DNA of 59,707 bases. Origin: Acidovorax sp. CF316 (lineage in GTDB: Bacteria; Pseudomonadota; Gammaproteobacteria; Burkholderiales; Burkholderiaceae_C). A program made the translations under genes and the position numbers. The DNA is taken from NCBI RefSeq assembly GCF_000276605.1, contig NZ_AKJX01000019.1:1-59707 (forward strand), given 5' to 3'. The notes beneath the pieces were generated by a model. The model made no database searches and was not told the DNA's origin. It worked only from the letters and a program-made list of their open reading frames with translations. Of the stretch, positions 45,586-56,351 are shown piece by piece. Numbering within the stretch: the first letter of the stretch is position 1; the number at the start of each line of letters is the position of its first letter.

Positions 45586-47721
45586 ATGGTTGAAATCGAA
45601 CTCGACGGGCAGAAGGTAGAAGTCGCTGAAGGCTGCATGGTGATGCATGCAGCCGAAAAGGCCGGCACCTACATTCCCCATTTCTGTTACCACAAGAAGC
45701 TGTCCATTGCCGCCAACTGCCGCATGTGCCTGGTGGATGTGGAAAAGGCCCCCAAGCCCATGCCTGCCTGCGCCACGCCGGTGACGCAGGGCATGATCGT
45801 GCGCACCAAGAGCGACAAGGCCATCAAGGCCCAGCAGTCGGTCATGGAATTCCTGCTGATCAACCACCCGCTGGACTGCCCCATCTGCGACCAGGGCGGC
45901 GAGTGCCAGCTGCAGGACCTGGCCGTGGGCTACGGCGGTTCCTCCTCGCGCTACGAGGAAGAAAAGCGCGTGGTCTTCCACAAGGACGTGGGCCCGCTGA
46001 TCTCCATGGAAGAGATGAGCCGCTGCATCCACTGCACCCGCTGCGTGCGCTTCGGCCAGGAAGTGGCCGGCGTGATGGAGCTCGGGATGATCCACCGCGG
46101 CGAGCACTCCGAGATCACCACCGTGGTGGGCGATACCGTGGACTCCGAGCTGTCGGGCAACATGATCGACATCTGCCCCGTGGGCGCGCTCACGAGCAAG
46201 CCGTTCCGCTACAGCGCCCGCACCTGGGAACTGTCGCGCCGCCGCTCCGTCAGCCCGCACGACTCCACCGGTGCCAACCTCATCGTGCAGGTCAAGAACC
46301 ACAAGGTCATGCGTGTCGTTCCGTTCGAGAACGAAGCCGTGAACGAATGCTGGATCGCCGACCGTGACCGCTTCTCGTACGAATCGCTCAACAGCGACGA
46401 GCGCCTGACCCAGCCCATGCTCAAGCAGGGCGGCGTCTGGAAGACCGTCGACTGGCAGACTGCGCTCGAGTACGTGGCCAACGGCTTGAAGAACATCAAG
46501 AACGACCACGGCGCCAACAGCATCGGCGCTCTGGTCAGCCCGCACAGCACGCTCGAAGAGCTGTACCTGGCCTCCGCCCTGGTGCGCGGCCTGGGCAGCG
46601 ACAGCATCGACTACCGCCTGCGCAACGCCGAGTTCGCGGCGCCCGAAGGCATCCGCTGGCTCGGTACGTCCATCGCCTCCCTGTCCACGCTGCAACGCGT
46701 GCTGGTGGTGGGCTCCAACCTGCGCAAGGACCATCCGCTGTTCGCCCTGCGCGTGCGCCATGCCGTGCGCCACGGCGCCCAGCTGAGCGTGGTCGACTCC
46801 TCCGTCGGCGACTGGGCCATGCCCATCAAGCACCAGCTGCTGCAGGACGCCAGCCAGTGGGTGCAGGCCCTTGGTTCCGTGGCTTCGGCCATTGCCCAGG
46901 AAAAGAACGTGGCGGCGCCGGCTGGCGCAGCCCAGGCCACCGAGGCCAGCCTGGCCATCGCCCGCTCGCTGCTGGGTGGTGAGCGCAAGGCCGTGCTGCT
47001 GGGCAATGCCGCCGCGCACCATGGCCAGGCCGCAGCGCTGCTGGCCCTGGCCAACTGGATCGGCGAGCAGACCGGCGCCACCGTCGGCTACCTGACCGAA
47101 GCCGCCAACACCGTGGGTGCCCAGTTCGCGGGAGCCCATCCCGTGGGCAGCGGCCTGAACGCAGGCCAGATGCTGGCCGGCGGCCTCAAGGCCGTGCTGC
47201 TGCTCAACACCGAGCCCGCCTTCGACGCGGCCAACGGTGCGCAAGCCGCCGCGGCCATCGGCCAGGCGCAGATGGTCGTGACCCTGAGCCCCTTCAAGGC
47301 CAACATGGACATCAGCGATGTGCTGCTGCCCATCGCCCCGTTCACCGAGACCTCGGGCAGCTTCGTCAACGCCGAAGGGCGCCTGCAGAGCTTCCACGCC
47401 GTGGTGCGCCCGCTGGGCGACACGCGTCCCGCCTGGAAGGTGCTGCGCGTGCTGGCCAACGTGCTCGGCGTGCCCGGTTTCGACTTCGAGACCTCGCAGG
47501 ACGTGCTGGCCCGTGCCACCAACGCACCTGCAGGCAAGCTGGCCATGCTGCCGGCCGAGCAACTGTCCAATGCCGTGGCCCAGGTTCCGCAAACTGCGGC
47601 ACCCGTGGGTGAGCCGGCGGTGGCCTCCATCTACCAACTCGATGGCCTGGTGCGCCGCGCCACCTCGCTGCAATTGACAGCCGATGCCCGCATGGCGGCC
47701 GGTGAAGGAGTGGCGGCATGA
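45586..47721 (+). CDS. nuoG: NADH-quinone oxidoreductase subunit G
   Basis: 75-kDa-type subunit (711 aa), molybdopterin-oxidoreductase-like fold with three clusters: 2Fe-2S (Cys34, 45, 48, 62), His-ligated 4Fe-4S N5 (His94, Cys98, 101, 107 in [14 protein letters not shown]), and 4Fe-4S N4 (Cys147, 150, 153, 197). The extra N7 cluster motif of E. coli NuoG is not seen, and the protein is shorter than E. coli NuoG (about 910 aa). The C-terminal third is Ala-rich. Overlaps nuoH by 4 nt. Confidence 0.96.
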   Translation: MVEIELDGQKVEVAEGCMVMHAAEKAGTYIPHFCYHKKLSIAANCRMCLVDVEKAPKPMPACATPVTQGMIVRTKSDKAIKAQQSVMEFLLINHPLDCPICDQGGECQLQDLAVGYGGSSSRYEEEKRVVFHKDVGPLISMEEMSRCIHCTRCVRFGQEVAGVMELGMIHRGEHSEITTVVGDTVDSELSGNMIDICPVGALTSKPFRYSARTWELSRRRSVSPHDSTGANLIVQVKNHKVMRVVPFENEAVNECWIADRDRFSYESLNSDERLTQPMLKQGGVWKTVDWQTALEYVANGLKNIKNDHGANSIGALVSPHSTLEELYLASALVRGLGSDSIDYRLRNAEFAAPEGIRWLGTSIASLSTLQRVLVVGSNLRKDHPLFALRVRHAVRHGAQLSVVDSSVGDWAMPIKHQLLQDASQWVQALGSVASAIAQEKNVAAPAGAAQATEASLAIARSLLGGERKAVLLGNAAAHHGQAAALLALANWIGEQTGATVGYLTEAANTVGAQFAGAHPVGSGLNAGQMLAGGLKAVLLLNTEPAFDAANGAQAAAAIGQAQMVVTLSPFKANMDISDVLLPIAPFTETSGSFVNAEGRLQSFHAVVRPLGDTRPAWKVLRVLANVLGVPGFDFETSQDVLARATNAPAGKLAMLPAEQLSNAVAQVPQTAAPVGEPAVASIYQLDGLVRRATSLQLTADARMAAGEGVAA

Positions 47722-48800
47722 TCGACGCGCTGTACAACGGCGGGCTGAACCTCCTGCCATTCGCCTGGTGGACGGGCGCTGCCTGGCCCGTGCTCTGGAT
47801 CCTGCTCAAGATCGTCGTGATCGTCGCGCCCCTGATGGGTGCGGTGGCCTACCTCACGCTGTGGGAGCGCAAGCTGCTCGGTTTCATGCAGGTGCGCCAC
47901 GGCCCCAACCGGGTCGGCCCCATGGGCCTGCTGCAGCCGCTGGCCGACGGCCTGAAGCTGATGACCAAGGAAATCATCCAGCCTGCGGCCGCCAGCAAGG
48001 GCCTGTTCGTGCTGGGTCCGCTGATGGCCATCATGCCGGCGCTCGCCGCCTGGGTGGCGATCCCCTTCGGTCCCGACGTGGCGCTGGCCAACGTCAATGC
48101 CGGCCTGCTGCTGGTGATGGCGATTACCTCCATCGAAGTCTATGGCGTGATCATCGCCGGCTGGGCATCGAACTCCAAGTACGCCTTCCTGGGGGCACTG
48201 CGCGCCTCGGCGCAGATGGTGAGCTATGAAATCGCCATGGGCTTTTGCTTCCTGGTGGTGATCATGGTCTCGGGCAGCATGAACCTGACCGAAATCGTGA
48301 TGTCCCAGTCCCGCGGCATGGCCGCCGACAAGGGCCTGGTGTTCCTGTCCTGGAACTGGCTGCCCCTGCTGCCGATCTTCCTGGTGTACCTGATCTCCGG
48401 CGTGGCCGAGACCAACCGCCACCCCTTCGACGTAGTCGAAGGCGAAGCCGAAATCGTGGCTGGCCACATGGTCGAGTACTCGGGCATGGGTTTCGCCGTG
48501 TTCTTCCTGGCCGAATACGCCAGCATGTGGCTGGTGTCCATCCTGGCGGCGCTGATGTTCCTGGGCGGCTGGCTGTCGCCCATCGACAGCGTGCTGTTCA
48601 ACTGGATTCCGGGCTGGATCTGGCTCGGCATCAAGACCTTCGTCGTGGTCTCCATGTTCATCTGGATCCGCGCCACCTTCCCGCGCTTCCGCTATGACCA
48701 GATCATGCGTCTGGGCTGGAAGATCTTCATTCCGGTCACCCTGGTGTGGCTGCTCATCGTCGGCGGGTGGTTGCTCTCGCCGTGGAACATCTGGAAATAA
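47718..48800 (+). CDS. nuoH: NADH-quinone oxidoreductase subunit H
   Basis: ND1-type membrane subunit (360 aa, about eight or nine membrane segments) that forms the entrance of the quinone cavity. Signatures: [40 protein letters not shown] and [30 protein letters not shown], rich in the acidic residues of the E-channel. Overlaps nuoG by 4 nt; 12 bp to nuoI. Confidence 0.97.
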   Translation: MIDALYNGGLNLLPFAWWTGAAWPVLWILLKIVVIVAPLMGAVAYLTLWERKLLGFMQVRHGPNRVGPMGLLQPLADGLKLMTKEIIQPAAASKGLFVLGPLMAIMPALAAWVAIPFGPDVALANVNAGLLLVMAITSIEVYGVIIAGWASNSKYAFLGALRASAQMVSYEIAMGFCFLVVIMVSGSMNLTEIVMSQSRGMAADKGLVFLSWNWLPLLPIFLVYLISGVAETNRHPFDVVEGEAEIVAGHMVEYSGMGFAVFFLAEYASMWLVSILAALMFLGGWLSPIDSVLFNWIPGWIWLGIKTFVVVSMFIWIRATFPRFRYDQIMRLGWKIFIPVTLVWLLIVGGWLLSPWNIWK

Positions 48801-48812
48801 GCGGGGACACAC

Positions 48813-49325
48813 ATGACTGCTGCTGTTGCTGCTGCACCTTTCTCGTTCAAGGATTTCTTCAAGAGCTTCATGCTCGTGGAGTTGCTCAAGGGCATGGCCC
48901 TGACGGGCCGCTACGCGTTTCGCCGCAAGGTGACCGTGCAGTTCCCTGAAGAGAAGACACCCCTGTCGCCACGCTTCCGTGGCCTGCACGCCTTGCGCCG
49001 TTACGACAACGGCGAAGAGCGCTGCATCGCCTGCAAGCTGTGCGAGGCCGTGTGCCCCGCCATGGCGATCACCATCGAATCCGACGTGCGTGACGACGGC
49101 TCGCGTCGCACCACGCGCTACGACATCGACCTGACCAAGTGCATCTTCTGCGGCTTCTGCGAAGAGAGCTGCCCGGTCGATTCGATCGTCGAGACGCACA
49201 TCTTCGAATACCACGGCGAAAAGCGTGGCGACCTGTACTTCACCAAGGACATGCTTTTGGCCGTCGGTGACCGGTACGAGGGTGAGATTGCCGCAGCCAA
49301 GGCTGCGGACGCCAAGTACCGCTGA
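48813..49325 (+). CDS. nuoI: NADH-quinone oxidoreductase subunit I
   Basis: 23-kDa-type ferredoxin-like subunit (170 aa) with two 4Fe-4S clusters N6a and N6b. Ligands are Cys71, 74, 77, 81 ([11 protein letters not shown]) and Cys110, 113, 116, 120 ([11 protein letters not shown]). The N-terminal amphipathic helix [25 protein letters not shown] anchors it to the membrane arm. It links clusters of NuoG to N2 in NuoB. nuoJ follows after 53 bp. Confidence 0.97.
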   Translation: MTAAVAAAPFSFKDFFKSFMLVELLKGMALTGRYAFRRKVTVQFPEEKTPLSPRFRGLHALRRYDNGEERCIACKLCEAVCPAMAITIESDVRDDGSRRTTRYDIDLTKCIFCGFCEESCPVDSIVETHIFEYHGEKRGDLYFTKDMLLAVGDRYEGEIAAAKAADAKYR

Positions 49326-49378
49326 GCGGTCGCGATCCCATCCATCCCGTCGCCAGACTTTCTATAAAGACCTGATTC

Positions 49379-50047
49379 ATGGACGCCAAGACTGGTTTCT
49401 TCTACCTCTTCTCGGTCGTGCTGCTGTTTGCAGCCTTCCGGGTGATCACCGCACGCAACCCCGTGCATGCGGTGCTGTACCTCATCCTGGCTTTCTCGCA
49501 GGCGGCGGCCGTGTGGCTGCTGCTCAAGGCCGAGTTCCTGGCCATCGCCCTGGTGCTGGTATACCTGGGCGCGGTGATGGTGCTGTTCCTGTTCGTGGTG
49601 ATGATGCTGGACATCCACATCGACTCCGTGCGCAAGGGCTTCTGGAAGCATTTCCCGCTCGCCGCCTTCGTGGGCGCGCTGATCGCCCTGGAAATGGCCG
49701 CCGTGCTGATGGGGGGCTTCCGCGGCATGGAAGAGCCCAAGGCCGCCGCCGTGGTGCTCGACGCTGCCGGCAAGGTCGTGCAGTACTCCAACACCAAGGA
49801 ACTGGGCAAGCTCTTGTACACCCAGTACCTGTACCCCGTTGAAATCGCCGCCGTGATCCTGCTGGTGGCCATGATCGCCGCCATCGCCCTGACCCTGCGC
49901 CAGCGCAAGGACAGCAAGGCCATCAACCCATCGCAGCAGATCCGCGTGCGCGCCGCCGACCGCCTGGAAGTGGTGAAGGTCGCCGCCACGCAAAAGCCCG
50001 CACCCGAAGTGCCGGCAGAGCCCGCCGCCGAGGAGAAGAAGCCATGA
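49379..50047 (+). CDS. nuoJ: NADH-quinone oxidoreductase subunit J
   Basis: ND6-type membrane subunit (222 aa, five membrane segments). Conserved region: [51 protein letters not shown], including the third helix that undergoes the pi-to-alpha transition in complex I. The C-terminal soluble tail after residue 180 is Ala/Pro/Glu-rich. Overlaps nuoK by 4 nt (ATGA). Confidence 0.95.
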   Translation: MDAKTGFFYLFSVVLLFAAFRVITARNPVHAVLYLILAFSQAAAVWLLLKAEFLAIALVLVYLGAVMVLFLFVVMMLDIHIDSVRKGFWKHFPLAAFVGALIALEMAAVLMGGFRGMEEPKAAAVVLDAAGKVVQYSNTKELGKLLYTQYLYPVEIAAVILLVAMIAAIALTLRQRKDSKAINPSQQIRVRAADRLEVVKVAATQKPAPEVPAEPAAEEKKP

Positions 50048-50352
50048 CATTGACCCTGGGACATTTTCTTTCGCTGGGCGCGATGCTGTTCGCGCTGGCT
50101 GTGATCGGCATCTTCCTGAACCGCAAGAACCTGATCGTGCTGCTCATGGCCATCGAGCTGATGCTGCTGGCGGTCAACATGAACTTCGTGGCGTTCTCGC
50201 ACTACCTGGGTGACATGCACGGACAGGTGTTCGTGTTCTTCATCCTGACGGTGGCCGCGGCCGAGTCGGCCATCGGCCTGGCCATTCTGGTGCTGCTGTT
50301 CCGCAACAAGTCCAGCATCAACGCGGAAGACCTCAACACCCTCAAGGGTTGA
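50044..50352 (+). CDS. nuoK: NADH-quinone oxidoreductase subunit K
   Basis: ND4L-type membrane subunit (102 aa, three membrane segments) with the conserved channel glutamates in [23 protein letters not shown] and [19 protein letters not shown]. Starts inside the nuoJ stop; nuoL follows after 31 bp. Confidence 0.96.
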   Translation: MTLTLGHFLSLGAMLFALAVIGIFLNRKNLIVLLMAIELMLLAVNMNFVAFSHYLGDMHGQVFVFFILTVAAAESAIGLAILVLLFRNKSSINAEDLNTLKG

Positions 50353-50383
50353 TGAGCCACCCGTATTCCCAAGGTTCTCAAGA

Positions 50384-52438
50384 ATGAGTCAAACCCTCTC
50401 TGCTTCAACGCTCCTGGCCGTGCCGCTGGCACCGCTGGCGGGCGCACTGCTGGCCGGCATCTTCGGCACGACCTTCGGCGGCAACTGGATCGGCCGCCGG
50501 CTGAGCCACACCCTGACCATCCTGGGCGTGCTGGTGGCGTTCATCCTGTCGGCCATGACGCTCAAGAGCGTGGCAGTCGACGGCGCACGCTTCAACGAGA
50601 CGCTCTACACCTGGATGGTGGTGGGCGGCCTGAAGATGGAAGTGGGCTTCCTGATCGACAGCCTCACGGCCATGATGATGGTGGTGGTGACCTTCGTGTC
50701 GCTGATGGTGCACATCTACACCATCGGCTACATGGAAGAGGACGAGGGCTACAACCGCTTCTTCTCCTACATCTCGCTGTTCACGTTCTCCATGCTCATG
50801 CTGGTCATGAGCAACAACCTGCTGCAGCTGTTCTTCGGCTGGGAAGCCGTGGGCCTGGTGTCCTACCTGCTGATCGGCTTCTGGTTCAACAAGCCCACGG
50901 CGATCTTCGCCAACATGAAGGCCTTCTTGGTCAACCGCGTGGGCGACTTCGGCTTCATCCTGGGCATCGGCCTGATCGCTGCCTACACCGGCACGCTGAA
51001 CTACAGCGAGATCTTCGCCAAGTCGGGTGAGCTCGGCGGCCTGGCCTTCCCCGGCACCGACTGGCTGCTGATCACGGTCATCTGCATCTGCCTGTTCATC
51101 GGCGCCATGGGCAAGTCCGCCCAGTTCCCGCTGCACGTCTGGCTGCCCGACTCGATGGAAGGCCCGACCCCCATCTCGGCACTGATCCACGCGGCCACTA
51201 TGGTGACCGCCGGCATCTTCATGGTGTCGCGCATGTCGCCGCTGTTCGAGCTGTCGGACACCGCGCTCAACTTCATCCTGATCATCGGCTCCATCACGGC
51301 GCTGTTCATGGGTTTCCTGGGCATCATCCAGAACGACATCAAGCGCGTGGTGGCCTACTCCACGCTGTCCCAGCTCGGCTACATGACCGTGGCGCTGGGT
51401 GCCTCGGCCTACTCGGTGGCCGTGTTCCACCTGATGACCCACGCCTTCTTCAAGGCGCTGCTGTTCCTCGGTGCCGGCTCGGTCATCATGGGCATGCACC
51501 ACAACCAGGACATCCGCTGGATGGGCGGCGTGCGCAAGTACATGCCCATCACCTGGATCACCTCGCTGCTGGGTTCGCTGGCGTTGATCGGCACGCCCCT
51601 GTTCGCGGGCTTCTACTCCAAGGACAGCATCATCGAGGCAGTGCACTTCAGCCACCTGCCGGCTGCGCACTTCGCCCATTTCGCGGTGCTGGCCGGTGTG
51701 TTCGTCACCGCGTTCTACTCGTTCCGCATGTACTTCCTGGTCTTCCATGGCAAGGAACGCTACGACCAGAACCCGGACGCGCACCACGATGCACACCATG
51801 ACGACCATGGCCACGGCCATGACGACCACCACCACGATCCGCACGAGTCCCCGTGGGTGGTGACGGTGCCGCTGGTGCTGCTGGCGATTCCTTCGGTGGT
51901 GGTGGGCTTCCTGTTCATCCAGCCCATGCTGTTCGGCGACTTCTTCAAGGACGTGATCTTTGTCGACGCGGCCAAGCACCCCGCCATGGCAAAGCTGGCC
52001 GAGATCTTCCACGGCCCCGTGGCCATGGCCGTGCACGGCCTGCAGACCGCACCGTTCTGGCTGGCCGTGGCCGGTGTGGCCCTGTCCTACTACATGTACA
52101 TGGTGAACCCGGCGCTGCCGGCGGCCATCAAGCGCATCTGCATGCCGATCTACACGCTGTTCGAGAACAAGTACTACCTCGACTGGATCAACGAGAACAT
52201 CCTGGCGCGCGGTGCACGGGCCCTGGGTACCGGCCTGTGGAAGGGCGGCGACCAGGCCATCATCGACGGTGCGCTGGTCAACGGCTCCTGGAAGGTCGTG
52301 CGCAGCGTCTCCGGCGTGGTGCGCTGGGTGCAGACGGGCTTCATCTTCCACTATGCCCTGGTGATGATCCTGGGCGTGTTTGCCTTGATGACGTGGTTCG
52401 TCTGGGGCGATTTCTTCATGCAGCTCATCAAGAAATAA
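50384..52438 (+). CDS. nuoL: NADH-quinone oxidoreductase subunit L with a histidine-rich loop
   Basis: ND5-type antiporter-like subunit (684 aa), the distal proton pump with a long lateral helix. Signatures: LFFGWEAVGLVSYLLIGFW, AQFPLHVWLPDSMEGPTPISALIHAATMVTAGIFM and LMTHAFFKALLFLGAGSVIMGMHH. Residues 467-487 form an insert with 11 histidines in 21 residues, alternating with Asp and Gly. This makes the protein longer than E. coli NuoL (613 aa). 13 bp separate it from nuoM. Confidence 0.96.
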   Translation: MSQTLSASTLLAVPLAPLAGALLAGIFGTTFGGNWIGRRLSHTLTILGVLVAFILSAMTLKSVAVDGARFNETLYTWMVVGGLKMEVGFLIDSLTAMMMVVVTFVSLMVHIYTIGYMEEDEGYNRFFSYISLFTFSMLMLVMSNNLLQLFFGWEAVGLVSYLLIGFWFNKPTAIFANMKAFLVNRVGDFGFILGIGLIAAYTGTLNYSEIFAKSGELGGLAFPGTDWLLITVICICLFIGAMGKSAQFPLHVWLPDSMEGPTPISALIHAATMVTAGIFMVSRMSPLFELSDTALNFILIIGSITALFMGFLGIIQNDIKRVVAYSTLSQLGYMTVALGASAYSVAVFHLMTHAFFKALLFLGAGSVIMGMHHNQDIRWMGGVRKYMPITWITSLLGSLALIGTPLFAGFYSKDSIIEAVHFSHLPAAHFAHFAVLAGVFVTAFYSFRMYFLVFHGKERYDQNPDAHHDAHHDDHGHGHDDHHHDPHESPWVVTVPLVLLAIPSVVVGFLFIQPMLFGDFFKDVIFVDAAKHPAMAKLAEIFHGPVAMAVHGLQTAPFWLAVAGVALSYYMYMVNPALPAAIKRICMPIYTLFENKYYLDWINENILARGARALGTGLWKGGDQAIIDGALVNGSWKVVRSVSGVVRWVQTGFIFHYALVMILGVFALMTWFVWGDFFMQLIKK

Positions 52439-52451
52439 GGAAAAGAACAAA

Positions 52452-53927
52452 ATGGGTCTGTTGAGTCTTGCAATCTGGGTGCCGATCGCCTTCGGCGCGC
52501 TGCTGCTCGCGGTCGGCCGCGACGAGCACGCTCCCGCCGTGCGCTGGTTGGCCCTGCTCGGGTCGGTGATCGGCTTCCTGGTCACCATTCCGCTCTACCA
52601 GGGCTTCAAGCTCGGTACGGCGGCGATGCAGTTCGTCGAAAAATCCGAGTGGATCGAGCGCTTCAACGTGCACTACCACCTGGGTGTGGACGGCATCTCG
52701 TTCTGGTTCGTGCCGCTCACGGCCTTCATCACGGTGATCGTGGTGATCGCCTCGTGGGAAGCCATCACCGAGCGCGTGAACCAGTACATGGGCGCGTTCC
52801 TGATCCTCTCGGGCCTGATGATCGGCGTGTTCAGTGCGCTCGACGGCATCCTGTTCTACGTGTTCTTCGAAGCCACGCTGATCCCGATGTACCTGATCAT
52901 CGGTATCTGGGGCGGCCCCAACAAGATCTACGCGGCGTTCAAGTTCTTCCTGTACACGCTGCTCGGCTCGCTGCTGATGCTGATCGCGCTGATCTTCCTG
53001 TACAACCAGTCGGGCGGCAGCTTCGACATCGCCACCTGGCACAAGCTGCCCCTGAGCTCGACGGCCCAGACCCTGCTGTTCTTCGCCTTCTTCGCCGCCT
53101 TCGCGGTGAAGGTGCCGATGTTCCCGTTCCACACCTGGCTGCCCGACGTGCACGTGGAGGCGCCCACCGGTGGCTCCGCTGTGCTGGCCGCCATCATGCT
53201 CAAGCTCGGTGCCTACGGTTTCCTGCGCTTCTCGATGCCCATCGCCCCGGACGCCGCGCGCGAATGGGCCTGGCTCATGATCACGCTGTCGCTGATCGCC
53301 GTGATCTACGTCGGCCTGGTGGCCATGGTCCAGAAGGACATGAAGAAGCTGGTGGCCTACTCGTCCGTGGCGCACATGGGCTTCGTGACCCTGGGCTTCT
53401 TCATCTTCAACGACCTGGGTGTCTCCGGCGGCCTGGTGCAGATGATCGCCCACGGCTTCGTGTCGGGCGCGATGTTCCTGTCCATCGGCGTGCTGTACGA
53501 CCGCGTGCACTCCCGCGAGATCGCGGCCTACGGCGGGGTGGTCAACACCATGCCCAACTTCACGGCCTTCGCTCTGCTGTTCGCCATGGCCAACTGCGGC
53601 CTGCCGGGCACGGCCGGTTTCGTGGGCGAGTGGATGGTGATCCTGGGTGCCGTCAAGGCCAACTTCTGGATCGGCCTGGCCTCGGCCACGGCGCTGATCT
53701 TCGGCGCCGCCTACACCCTGTGGATGTTCAAGCGCGTGTACCTGGGCCCCGTGGCCAACGACCACGTCAAGGAACTCACCGACATCAACAGCCGCGAGTT
53801 CCTCGTGATGGCGCTGCTGGCGATTGCCGTGCTGGCCATGGGCCTGTACCCACGCCCCTTCACGGACGTGATGGACACCTCGGTCGCGGAACTGCTCAAG
53901 CATGTCGCACTGACCAAGCTGAACTGA
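52452..53927 (+). CDS. nuoM: NADH-quinone oxidoreductase subunit M
   Basis: ND4-type antiporter-like subunit (491 aa, about 14 membrane segments). Signatures: FEATLIPMYLIIGIWGG, KVPMFPFHTWLPDVHVEAPTGGSAVLAAIMLKLGAYGFLR and LVAYSSVAHMGFVTLG with the conserved pump lysines. In the middle of the proton-pumping arm. 24 bp before nuoN. Confidence 0.97.
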   Translation: MGLLSLAIWVPIAFGALLLAVGRDEHAPAVRWLALLGSVIGFLVTIPLYQGFKLGTAAMQFVEKSEWIERFNVHYHLGVDGISFWFVPLTAFITVIVVIASWEAITERVNQYMGAFLILSGLMIGVFSALDGILFYVFFEATLIPMYLIIGIWGGPNKIYAAFKFFLYTLLGSLLMLIALIFLYNQSGGSFDIATWHKLPLSSTAQTLLFFAFFAAFAVKVPMFPFHTWLPDVHVEAPTGGSAVLAAIMLKLGAYGFLRFSMPIAPDAAREWAWLMITLSLIAVIYVGLVAMVQKDMKKLVAYSSVAHMGFVTLGFFIFNDLGVSGGLVQMIAHGFVSGAMFLSIGVLYDRVHSREIAAYGGVVNTMPNFTAFALLFAMANCGLPGTAGFVGEWMVILGAVKANFWIGLASATALIFGAAYTLWMFKRVYLGPVANDHVKELTDINSREFLVMALLAIAVLAMGLYPRPFTDVMDTSVAELLKHVALTKLN

Positions 53928-53951
53928 CCAGACTGAACTGAGAGACTCGAG

Positions 53952-55445
53952 ATGATTGACAACATCAGCTGGCTAGCGATTTACCCCGAGATCGTTCTTT
54001 TGGTCATGGGCTGCGTGATCGCGCTGGTCGACCTGGGCGTGCACAGCCCTCGCCGCACGGCCACCTATGTGCTGACCATGCTCTCGCTGGCCCTGGTGGC
54101 TGGCCTGCAGGCCATGTATGCCAGCACCGGCAGCACCTTCTACGGCTTCGGCAACATGGTGGTCAGCGACTCCATGGGCAACTGGCTCAAGTGCTTTGCC
54201 ACGGTGGCCGTGATGGTCACCCTGGTCTATGGCCGCCCCTACGCGGCAGACCGCGGCATGCTGCGCGGCGGCGAGATCTTCACGCTGTCGGTGTTCGCGC
54301 TCCTGGGCATGTTCATCATGATCTCGGGCAACAACTTCCTGATGCTCTACCTGGGCCTGGAGCTCTTGACCCTGTCGAGCTACGCCCTGGTGGCCCTGCG
54401 CCGCGACAACGCCACCGCGACCGAAGCCGCGATGAAGTACTTCGTGCTCGGCGCCATGGCCAGCGGCTTCCTGCTGTACGGCCTGTCCATGGTCTACGGC
54501 GCCACGGGCTCGCTCGACATCGGCCAGGTGTTCAAGGCCGTCAATTCCGGCCAGATCCGTCACCAGGTGCTGGTGTTCGGCCTGGTGTTCGTGGTGGCCG
54601 GCCTGGCCTTCAAGCTCGGCGTCGTGCCCTTCCACATGTGGATCCCCGACGTCTACCAGGGTGCTCCCACGGCCATCACGCTGATGATCGGTGGCGCGCC
54701 CAAGCTGGCTGCCTTCGCCATCACCATCCGCCTGCTGGTGGACGGCCTGCTGCCCCTGGCGATCGACTGGCAGCAGATGCTCGCGGTGCTGGCCATCGGC
54801 TCGCTGCTGGTGGGTAACCTCGCGGCCATCGCCCAGACCAACCTCAAGCGCATGCTGGCCTACTCGACCATCTCGCAGATGGGCTTCGTGCTGCTCGGCC
54901 TGATGTCGGGCGTGGTCAACGGCAACGTCGAGGCCGCCGCCGTCGAGAACGCCTACAGCGCCTCCATGTTCTACGTGGTGAGCTATGTGCTGACCACGCT
55001 GGCCGCCTTCGGTGTGATCCTGCTGCTGGCCCGTGAAGGCTTCGAGAGCGAAGAGATCGCCGACTTCGCCGGCCTGAACCAGCGCAGCCCGCTGTATGCC
55101 GCCGTGATGGCCGTGTGCCTGTTCTCCATGGCCGGCATCCCGCCCATGGTCGGCTTCTACGCCAAGCTGTCGGTGCTGCAGGCCCTGGTGGCCTCGGGCC
55201 AGGCAGCCTACATCGCCCTGGCCGTGTTCGCGGTCATCATGTCGCTGATCGGCGCCTTCTACTACCTGCGCGTCGTCAAGGTCATGTACTTCGATGCGCC
55301 GCTCACGGCCACCAGCGTCTCCGCCCCCGTGGACGTGCGCGTGGTGCTCACCATCAACGGCGCCCTGGTGCTGGTGCTCGGCCTGCTGCCTGGCGGCCTG
55401 ATGGCGCTGTGCGCCGAGGCCGTCGTGCGCGCCCTGGCCACCTGA
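53952..55445 (+). CDS. nuoN: NADH-quinone oxidoreductase subunit N
   Basis: ND2-type antiporter-like subunit (497 aa, about 14 membrane segments). Signatures: [59 protein letters not shown] and [18 protein letters not shown]. Last canonical gene of the 14-subunit operon; DUF2818 follows after 21 bp. Confidence 0.97.
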   Translation: MIDNISWLAIYPEIVLLVMGCVIALVDLGVHSPRRTATYVLTMLSLALVAGLQAMYASTGSTFYGFGNMVVSDSMGNWLKCFATVAVMVTLVYGRPYAADRGMLRGGEIFTLSVFALLGMFIMISGNNFLMLYLGLELLTLSSYALVALRRDNATATEAAMKYFVLGAMASGFLLYGLSMVYGATGSLDIGQVFKAVNSGQIRHQVLVFGLVFVVAGLAFKLGVVPFHMWIPDVYQGAPTAITLMIGGAPKLAAFAITIRLLVDGLLPLAIDWQQMLAVLAIGSLLVGNLAAIAQTNLKRMLAYSTISQMGFVLLGLMSGVVNGNVEAAAVENAYSASMFYVVSYVLTTLAAFGVILLLAREGFESEEIADFAGLNQRSPLYAAVMAVCLFSMAGIPPMVGFYAKLSVLQALVASGQAAYIALAVFAVIMSLIGAFYYLRVVKVMYFDAPLTATSVSAPVDVRVVLTINGALVLVLGLLPGGLMALCAEAVVRALAT

Positions 55446-55466
55446 CCGAACGGCCGGAGCGAACCC

Positions 55467-55772
55467 GTGTCCCTGACCGGTTCCGTCTGGCTGGTGATCG
55501 TGGCGGCCTTCATCGCTGCCAACCTGCCCTTTGCCAACCAGCGCTTGCTGGTGGTGGGGCCGGTGGCCCAGCCGAAGAAGGGCCTGCCTGTCCGCATTGC
55601 GGAACTGGTGCTGGCGTATTTCCTGGTAGGTGGCCTGGCGTTGCTGCTGGAGCGCCGTGCGGGGCAGATCGCTCCCCAGGGCTGGGAGTTCTATGCCATC
55701 ACCGGCACGCTGTTCCTGACCCTGGCCTTCCCTGGCTTCGTGTACCGCTACCTGCTGCGCCGCCACGGCTGA
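55467..55772 (+). CDS. DUF2818 membrane protein linked to complex I
   Basis: A 101-aa protein with three hydrophobic segments: LTGSVWLVIVAAFIAANLPF, LVLAYFLVGGLALLLERR, and ITGTLFLTLAFPGFVYRYLLRR. The central QRLLVVGPVAQPKKGLPVRIAEL is characteristic of DUF2818. The start is a GTG at 55467, after CGGAGCGAACCC. Its position directly after nuoN suggests a complex I accessory or assembly role, but no function is established from sequence. Confidence 0.85.
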   Translation: MSLTGSVWLVIVAAFIAANLPFANQRLLVVGPVAQPKKGLPVRIAELVLAYFLVGGLALLLERRAGQIAPQGWEFYAITGTLFLTLAFPGFVYRYLLRRHG

Positions 55773-55813
55773 GGGCCGGCAGCCCTTTCCCCTCCATTGC
55801 GATTCCTCCGACC

Positions 55814-56287
55814 ATGAAAGTGCTCGATCTGCACTGCCACGCGGGCCATGTCTTCGAAGGCTGGTTCGCCTCGGAGGACGACTTCCAGAGCCAGAACCAG
55901 CGCGGTCTGGTGCAATGCCCGTTCTGCGGCGACTCGGGCATTTCCAAGCGCCTGAGTGCGCCGCGCCTGAACCTCGGTGCCAAGCCGCCGGCCCCACAGG
56001 CACCGGCAAAGCCGGCGATGACCACCCCCACCGGCAGCCAGGATTCCGTGGCCTTGCCGCCCGCCCTGCAGGCGGCCTGGCTGGAACTGGCGCGCAAGAT
56101 CGCCGCCAACACCGAGGACGTGGGCAACCGCTTTGCCGACGAAGCCCGGCGCATGCACCACGGCGAGACCGAGGAGCGTGCCATCCGCGGCCAGGCCACG
56201 CCCGACGAAGCCGCGCAACTGCTCGATGAAGGCATTGCCGTGCTGCCGCTGCCCCTGCCTGTCGCGGCCAAGGAAACGCTGCACTGA
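55814..56287 (+). CDS. DUF1178 protein with a zinc-ribbon-like N-terminus
   Basis: A 157-aa cytoplasmic protein. The N-terminus MKVLDLHCHAGHVFEGWFASEDDFQSQ and LVQCPFCGDSGISKRLSAPRLN give a rubredoxin- or zinc-ribbon-like cysteine pair (CPFC) with Cys8 and histidines nearby. A flexible Pro/Ala linker is followed by a helical part with LARKIAANTEDVGNRFADEARRMHHGETEERAIRGQATPDEAAQLLDEGI, the conserved DUF1178 region. The ATG at 55814 is clear; upstream frame extension runs across nuoN. Downstream of the nuo operon by 41 bp, probably co-transcribed. Function unknown. Confidence 0.85.
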   Translation: MKVLDLHCHAGHVFEGWFASEDDFQSQNQRGLVQCPFCGDSGISKRLSAPRLNLGAKPPAPQAPAKPAMTTPTGSQDSVALPPALQAAWLELARKIAANTEDVGNRFADEARRMHHGETEERAIRGQATPDEAAQLLDEGIAVLPLPLPVAAKETLH

Positions 56288-56351
56288 AGTGCACCCCCCG
56301 GGGCGTGCACGGGACCAGCGCGAAGCCGTTTCAGTCTCCCTGGCGCTGCGC

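Noticed and set aside
50405-52588. A 727-codon minus-strand frame opposite nuoL
   Set aside because: Shadow of nuoL; composition dominated by His, Gln, Glu and Arg with no recognisable domain.
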